Below the pieces are notes generated by a model. It was given only the letters and a program-made list of their open reading frames with translations, was not told the origin of the DNA and ran no database searches. From Pseudomonadota bacterium (GTDB taxonomy: Bacteria; Pseudomonadota; Alphaproteobacteria; SHVZ01), in the NCBI GenBank assembly GCA_016195085.1, contig JACQAG010000003.1:48894-112893 (forward strand): a DNA stretch of 64,000 bases, in the 5' to 3' direction. Positions 60,740-64,000 of the stretch are shown here, one piece after another (the first letter of the stretch is position 1; every line of letters starts with the position of its first letter). Made by a program: the position numbers and the translations under genes.

Positions 60740-61795
60740 TCAATCGAGATTGGGTCGCCGTGCCGCTGGCACGCGACCGGGCGATCTACGGCCTCGCGGC
60801 CCGAATCGTTCGCGCTCGGATCCCGCGACGAGCTGTTCTAGCCCCGTGTGTATGAAAGGAGCGACCAGCGCGCGCGGGTCCGACGTCAGATCGGGATCCT
60901 GTCGGAAGCGCTCGAGCATGAACTTCACGAAGCTTCGTACGCGCGCTGGCAAGTGGCGACGGTTCGGGTAGTGCATGAAGAGATGCGCGGGCTGCGAAAT
61001 CCAGTCCGTGAGCAAGGGCATCAGGGCACCCGAGCGAAACAACGGCAGCACCAGCGGAAGCGGCGCAAACGCCAACCCGTGTCCGTGCACGGCCGCGGTC
61101 ACCAGCGTGGTCACGTCGTTCGCTAGAAAATTGCCGCCGATCGGCGGTGAGACCGGCGCCTGTTCCGGGCCCAAGCGCCAGCCGAGCGCGCCTGCGGGCG
61201 CGCTTCGCCGCAGCCGCAGGCAGTTATGGCGCGCGAGATCCGCAGGCGTCTGCGGCATTCCGCGTTGCGCCAGATAGGACGGCGCCCCGCACACCACGAA
61301 ATGCAGCGGCGCGATCTCGCGAACCACCATGGTTCCATCCTTGATTTGGCCGGCGCGGATACCGATGTCGTAGCCTTCGGCGATCATGTCGCTGATCGCA
61401 TCGTCGAGGTGCAGTTCGACTTCGATCTCCGGATAGAGGCGGCTGAACGCCGGGAGCAGCGGCAAGACATAAGTGCGGCCGAAGGGCGAAATCGACGTGA
61501 CGCGCAGCCTCCCGGCCGGCGCACGCGCCTTGTCCTTCACGACCGACTGCGCGCTCTCGAGCTCTCGCAAAGGTTCAGCACAGCGCTGGTAGAACACGCG
61601 CCCTTCCTCGGTCAGGCTGAGTTTTCGGGTGGAACGCTGCAGCAGCCGCACGCCGAGCCGGCGCTCGAGGCGTTGCACATTCTTGCTCACCGCGACCGGC
61701 GAGACGCCAAGCTCCTTGGCGGCGGCCGCAAAGCTGCCAGCCGCGACGGTGCGCACGAACCCGATCACGCCACGAATGCTTTCAACGCCGACCAT
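60740..61795 (-). CDS. LysR-type transcriptional regulator with extended C-terminus
   Basis: A 351-residue LysR regulator. The N-terminal HTH is AAGSFAAAAKELGVSPVAVS, then LERRLGVRLLQRSTRKLSLT. The effector domain has GRLRVTSISPFGRTYVLPLL, the AEGYDIGIRAG block and HGHGLAFAPLPLVLPLF. The usual end is near VRSFVKFMLERF; about 50 more residues follow, ending in an Arg/Pro-rich tail (GPRGRRSPGRVPAARRPN), which may come from a lost stop codon. It is divergent from the membrane-protein gene at 61926, its probable target. Confidence 0.9.
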   Translation of the reverse strand: MVGVESIRGVIGFVRTVAAGSFAAAAKELGVSPVAVSKNVQRLERRLGVRLLQRSTRKLSLTEEGRVFYQRCAEPLRELESAQSVVKDKARAPAGRLRVTSISPFGRTYVLPLLPAFSRLYPEIEVELHLDDAISDMIAEGYDIGIRAGQIKDGTMVVREIAPLHFVVCGAPSYLAQRGMPQTPADLARHNCLRLRRSAPAGALGWRLGPEQAPVSPPIGGNFLANDVTTLVTAAVHGHGLAFAPLPLVLPLFRSGALMPLLTDWISQPAHLFMHYPNRRHLPARVRSFVKFMLERFRQDPDLTSDPRALVAPFIHTGLEQLVAGSERERFGPRGRRSPGRVPAARRPNLD

Positions 61796-61925
61796 GATTG
61801 CAAACCTTAGGTTAGGACTGATTGTAGCAGCGTCGATCTAAACTGCCAGACCTCGATCATGCAAGATCCGCGGCACGGCACGCGCCGTCCCATTCGATGC
61901 GTGCTCATTTCTCGAGGACAATCGG

Positions 61926-62618
61926 GTGGCATGGCTGTTTCTGGTCTTCACTGGTCTCGTCGTTGCCGGAATTGCGGCAGCGATCGTGCGGTACCTCGAC
62001 AAAGGTCGGCGCAAGATCGCCCTCCTCGTTCTTGCCGCGTGGGTCCTCTACACGGGATCGCTCGGATTTTCGGGGATGCTGGCGAACCCGACTGCGGTGC
62101 CGCCGCGGATCGCCTTGATCCTGATCCCGGTCCTACTGGGCGCGCTGTTCCTGGCGGGCAGCGACGCCGGACGCGACCTGGCGCTGAGCATTCCCGTAAG
62201 CCTGCTGATCGGGGCACAGATGTTTCGTGTCATCGTCGAACTCTTCATCCATCAATTCTGGAGCGCCGGGCTGCTGCCCAAAATGCTCACCTACGAAGGG
62301 GCAAATTTCGACATCGTCGCCGGCTTGTCCGCGCCGGTTGTTGCCTGGCTCATCGCCAGCAGGCGACTCTCGAGCAGGCTCGCGCTGGCCTGGAACGTGT
62401 TTGGTCTGGTGCTGCTCGCCAATATTGTGGTCAGGGCGATTCTGACGACACCGGCATTGCAAGCGCTCGTCACCGAGGTGCCAAACCGCGCGCTGGGAAT
62501 GTTTCCGTTCACGTTCATTCCCGGCCTCATGGCTCCGCTGGCGCTCACCCTTCATGTGCTCGCGATCCGCGCGCTGCTTGCAGGCGCTCGCGCAGAGCGT
62601 GCTCCGCAACCCTTATGA
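61926..62618 (+). CDS. multi-pass membrane protein of unknown function
   Basis: A 230-residue protein with about seven membrane spans: AWLFLVFTGLVVAGIAAAIV, IALLVLAAWVLYTGSLGF, IALILIPVLLGALFLAG, then a polar break with VELFIHQFWSAGLLPKM, two more spans around VAGLSAPVVAWLIAS and VFGLVLLANIVVRAIL, and PGLMAPLALTLHVLAIRALL at the end. GTG 61926 follows GAGGAC. I recognise no family. Its stop lies 38 bases before the hydrolase start; with the divergent LysR it forms a regulated pair. Confidence 0.75.
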   Translation: MAWLFLVFTGLVVAGIAAAIVRYLDKGRRKIALLVLAAWVLYTGSLGFSGMLANPTAVPPRIALILIPVLLGALFLAGSDAGRDLALSIPVSLLIGAQMFRVIVELFIHQFWSAGLLPKMLTYEGANFDIVAGLSAPVVAWLIASRRLSSRLALAWNVFGLVLLANIVVRAILTTPALQALVTEVPNRALGMFPFTFIPGLMAPLALTLHVLAIRALLAGARAERAPQPL

Positions 62619-62656
62619 GTCGATCCCTCAAGATCACCCACGAATGGAGAAACATC

Positions 62657-63700
62657 ATGCTGACGGCACGCTTCACCGTTGGTCGCGCACTCGCCGGAGT
62701 GGCCCTTGTCGGCGGACTTTGGTTGAGCCTTGTTGCCGATAGTACGGCGGGCGGCGCGAAGCTGGGAATCGAGACGGTGCCGCTCAAGGATGCACGCGGC
62801 CGAGACGTCACCACGGAAGTCTGGTACCCGGCGAGCGACACCGCAGTCGAGAGCGCCTTTACGGCGCGTCCGTTCTTCCAGCCAATACCGCTCTCGCGCG
62901 GCGCGCCGTATTGCTGCGGGAACGAAAAGAGCCGTCCCCTGGTCGTCATCTCGCACGGAATCTTCGGGAACCGATTCTCGCAAGGCTGGCTTGCCCGCGA
63001 GCTAGTTTCCCATGGCTACATCGTCGCGACCGTCACGCATCCGAACACGACTGCGGACGACATCACACCAGCCGGGATCTATCGCCTCTGGGATCGCGCC
63101 GAGGATGTCAGTGTTGTCCTCGATCATCTTCTCTCGCATCCGAATTGGTCGGCGCGGGTCGATCCAGCACGCATTGGATTTGTCGGGCATTCGTTCGGCG
63201 GCGGGACGGGAGTGATGCTGGCAGGAGGCATGCACGACGCGGAAGCGCTGATCCGCTTCTGCAAGACACCTGCCGCGGCCAAGGATACCTATTGCGAGCC
63301 GCTGGCGAAACTCGACCCGCAACGCCTCGATTTGCGGCTAGCCAAGACCTCGTACCGAGACCAACGCATCCGCGCGTTCTACATCATGGCCTCGGCTCGG
63401 GCGCAGGGTTTCAGGGCCGAGACTCTGCGCTCAATTCGCATGCCGTTCGTCGTGGACTCCGCAATGCTCGACGAGATCCTCGACAACGCGGTCAACTCCC
63501 AGGTCTTTGTTGGCGAAATCCCGGGCGCGTCCGGGGTCGACCGTCCGGTTGGCCATTTTGTCTACGTGCCACTCTGCGTGTCGGGACCGGTTCCGCCCCA
63601 AGCGGCAAGCATTTGCACCGACCCATCCGGTGTGGCCCGCGATAACGTACATCAGCTAGTTGGCGACGCCGTCGTTCAATTCCTTCAGAAACATCTCTAG
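62657..63700 (+). CDS. exported alpha/beta hydrolase (PAF-acetylhydrolase/dienelactone-hydrolase-like)
   Basis: A 347-residue secreted hydrolase. ATG 62657 is preferred (GGAG upstream) since it starts the leader LTARFTVGRALAGVALVGGL; ATG 62615 at the previous stop is less likely. Core blocks: RDVTTEVWYPASDT, PLVVISHGIFGNRFSQGWLA, GYIVATVTHPNTTADD, the nucleophile elbow GFVGHSFGGGTGV and a late RPVGHFVYVPLC with the His. This pattern matches bacterial platelet-activating-factor acetylhydrolase-like lipases/esterases. It carries several cysteines (YCCGNEK, RFCKT, YCEPL, PLCVSG, SICTDP) that could form disulfides outside the cell. Confidence 0.87.
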   Translation: MLTARFTVGRALAGVALVGGLWLSLVADSTAGGAKLGIETVPLKDARGRDVTTEVWYPASDTAVESAFTARPFFQPIPLSRGAPYCCGNEKSRPLVVISHGIFGNRFSQGWLARELVSHGYIVATVTHPNTTADDITPAGIYRLWDRAEDVSVVLDHLLSHPNWSARVDPARIGFVGHSFGGGTGVMLAGGMHDAEALIRFCKTPAAAKDTYCEPLAKLDPQRLDLRLAKTSYRDQRIRAFYIMASARAQGFRAETLRSIRMPFVVDSAMLDEILDNAVNSQVFVGEIPGASGVDRPVGHFVYVPLCVSGPVPPQAASICTDPSGVARDNVHQLVGDAVVQFLQKHL

Positions 63701-63751
63701 GTGGCGCACGGCTATTGCGTAGGGCGCTGCGCAAAGTTCCGCTTCTGTTAA

Positions 63752-63851
63752 GGCACTTCTGCGACATGGCGGGGCACACGAACGAAGGCCGCTCACAACC
63801 TGGAAGCGGTCAATTGCACGACAAGACGACCAGTACCCGCTCATGAGTTCA
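63752..63851. repeat. 100-bp dispersed repeat, copy 2
   Basis: Direct copy of 55882-55981 (same orientation). It lies in the gap 63701-63927, in which I see no gene. Confidence 0.75.
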
Positions 63852-63927
63852 CCCCCCTACTAGGCCGAACTTTACCCATTTTTCGAGCAAGGCGCTGATG
63901 TGACTCGCATTTGGTTGCGGGTCCTGA

Positions 63928-64000
63928 CTACAGCGTCGGTTGGAGGGCGAGCAGATCGAAGGCGCGGCGCTGGGTTTGGGTCGGTGTGGCGAGCACGGGG
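63928..64000 (-). CDS. C-terminal end of an unidentified gene running off the window
   Basis: On the minus strand an open frame enters from the right edge, reads PVLATPTQTQRRAFDLLALQ then PTL and ends at TAG 63928-63930. The TPTQ...QRRAxxLL pattern is reminiscent of C-termini of some IS transposases, but 23 residues are too few to decide. Confidence 0.3.
   Translation of the reverse strand, partial: PVLATPTQTQRRAFDLLALQPTL

Noticed and set aside
63656..63844. Minus-strand frame overlapping the second 100-bp repeat as a gene
   Set aside because: Its sequence comes mainly from the dispersed repeat and has no domain or ribosome site.

Overview
This is a high-GC window, consistent with an alphaproteobacterium of the Rhodospirillales/Hyphomicrobiales kind, probably a free-living soil or water heterotroph. 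The signs are a MucR/Ros-type regulator, a PAS_5-type protein, an alphaproteobacterial-style flagellin, many substrate-binding proteins, Tat-type leaders, and GC-rich palindromes between genes. The genus cannot be fixed from the sequence alone. I see no rRNA, tRNA, CRISPR array or intact insertion sequence.

Layout. 0-0.8 kb: a VOC protein and an AhpD-like protein with an in-frame UGA, read as a selenoprotein. 0.87-2.4 kb: an orphan peptide-type binding protein. 2.4-11.9 kb (minus strand): a long, tightly coupled run of binding protein, two permeases, two ATPases, a bile-acid-symporter-like carrier, an acyl-CoA ligase, a DUF427 protein and an alpha/beta hydrolase. 12.1-17.0 kb (plus, divergent): amidase, glutamine-synthetase-like ligase, N-formylglutamate-amidohydrolase-like protein, cysteine hydrolase and CmcI-like protein. 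17.4-22.9 kb: P1 peptidase, two small membrane proteins, a crotonase, another orphan binding protein and an AAA ATPase. 22.9-28.3 kb (minus): a NitT/TauT-type ABC transporter, a truncated D-threonine-aldolase-like gene and an M81 peptidase. 28.6-33.1 kb: an exported unknown, a BMP-type binding protein, threonine aldolase, enoyl-CoA hydratase and a cupin. 33.2-40.1 kb: a sugar locus with FucU mutarotase, aldo/keto reductase and lactonase on one strand, and two permeases, a binding protein and a GH172 (DUF2961) protein on the other. 40.1-45.9 kb: a deleted dehydrogenase remnant, two related binding proteins, a deacylase and an acetamidase. 46-48.8 kb: a frameshifted flagellin, a small protein and tolB. 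48.9-55.8 kb: a further related binding protein, a DsbA-fold isomerase, a two-repeat exported protein, a methyltransferase, an alginate-lyase-like protein and a Tat-exported binding protein. 55.9-63.9 kb: a mixed segment between two copies of a 100-bp direct repeat, holding a second UGA-containing redox protein (Prx-like), TetR, broken GST, response regulator, PAS protein, MucR, LysR, a membrane protein and a hydrolase.

Together the genes look like a scavenging metabolism for peptides, amides, modified amino acids and deoxy-sugars. Four binding proteins form one paralogous family with a four-cysteine signature, and five of the six peptide-type binding proteins have no permease beside them.

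The main finding is the pair of likely selenoproteins. In each, UGA sits exactly where the redox motif requires cysteine (CPF-U and W-U-PYC), and each UGA is followed at the expected distance by a hairpin with a G in the first two loop bases. A second unusual feature is a 121-bp two-hairpin element, present in three near-identical copies just upstream of minus-strand genes.
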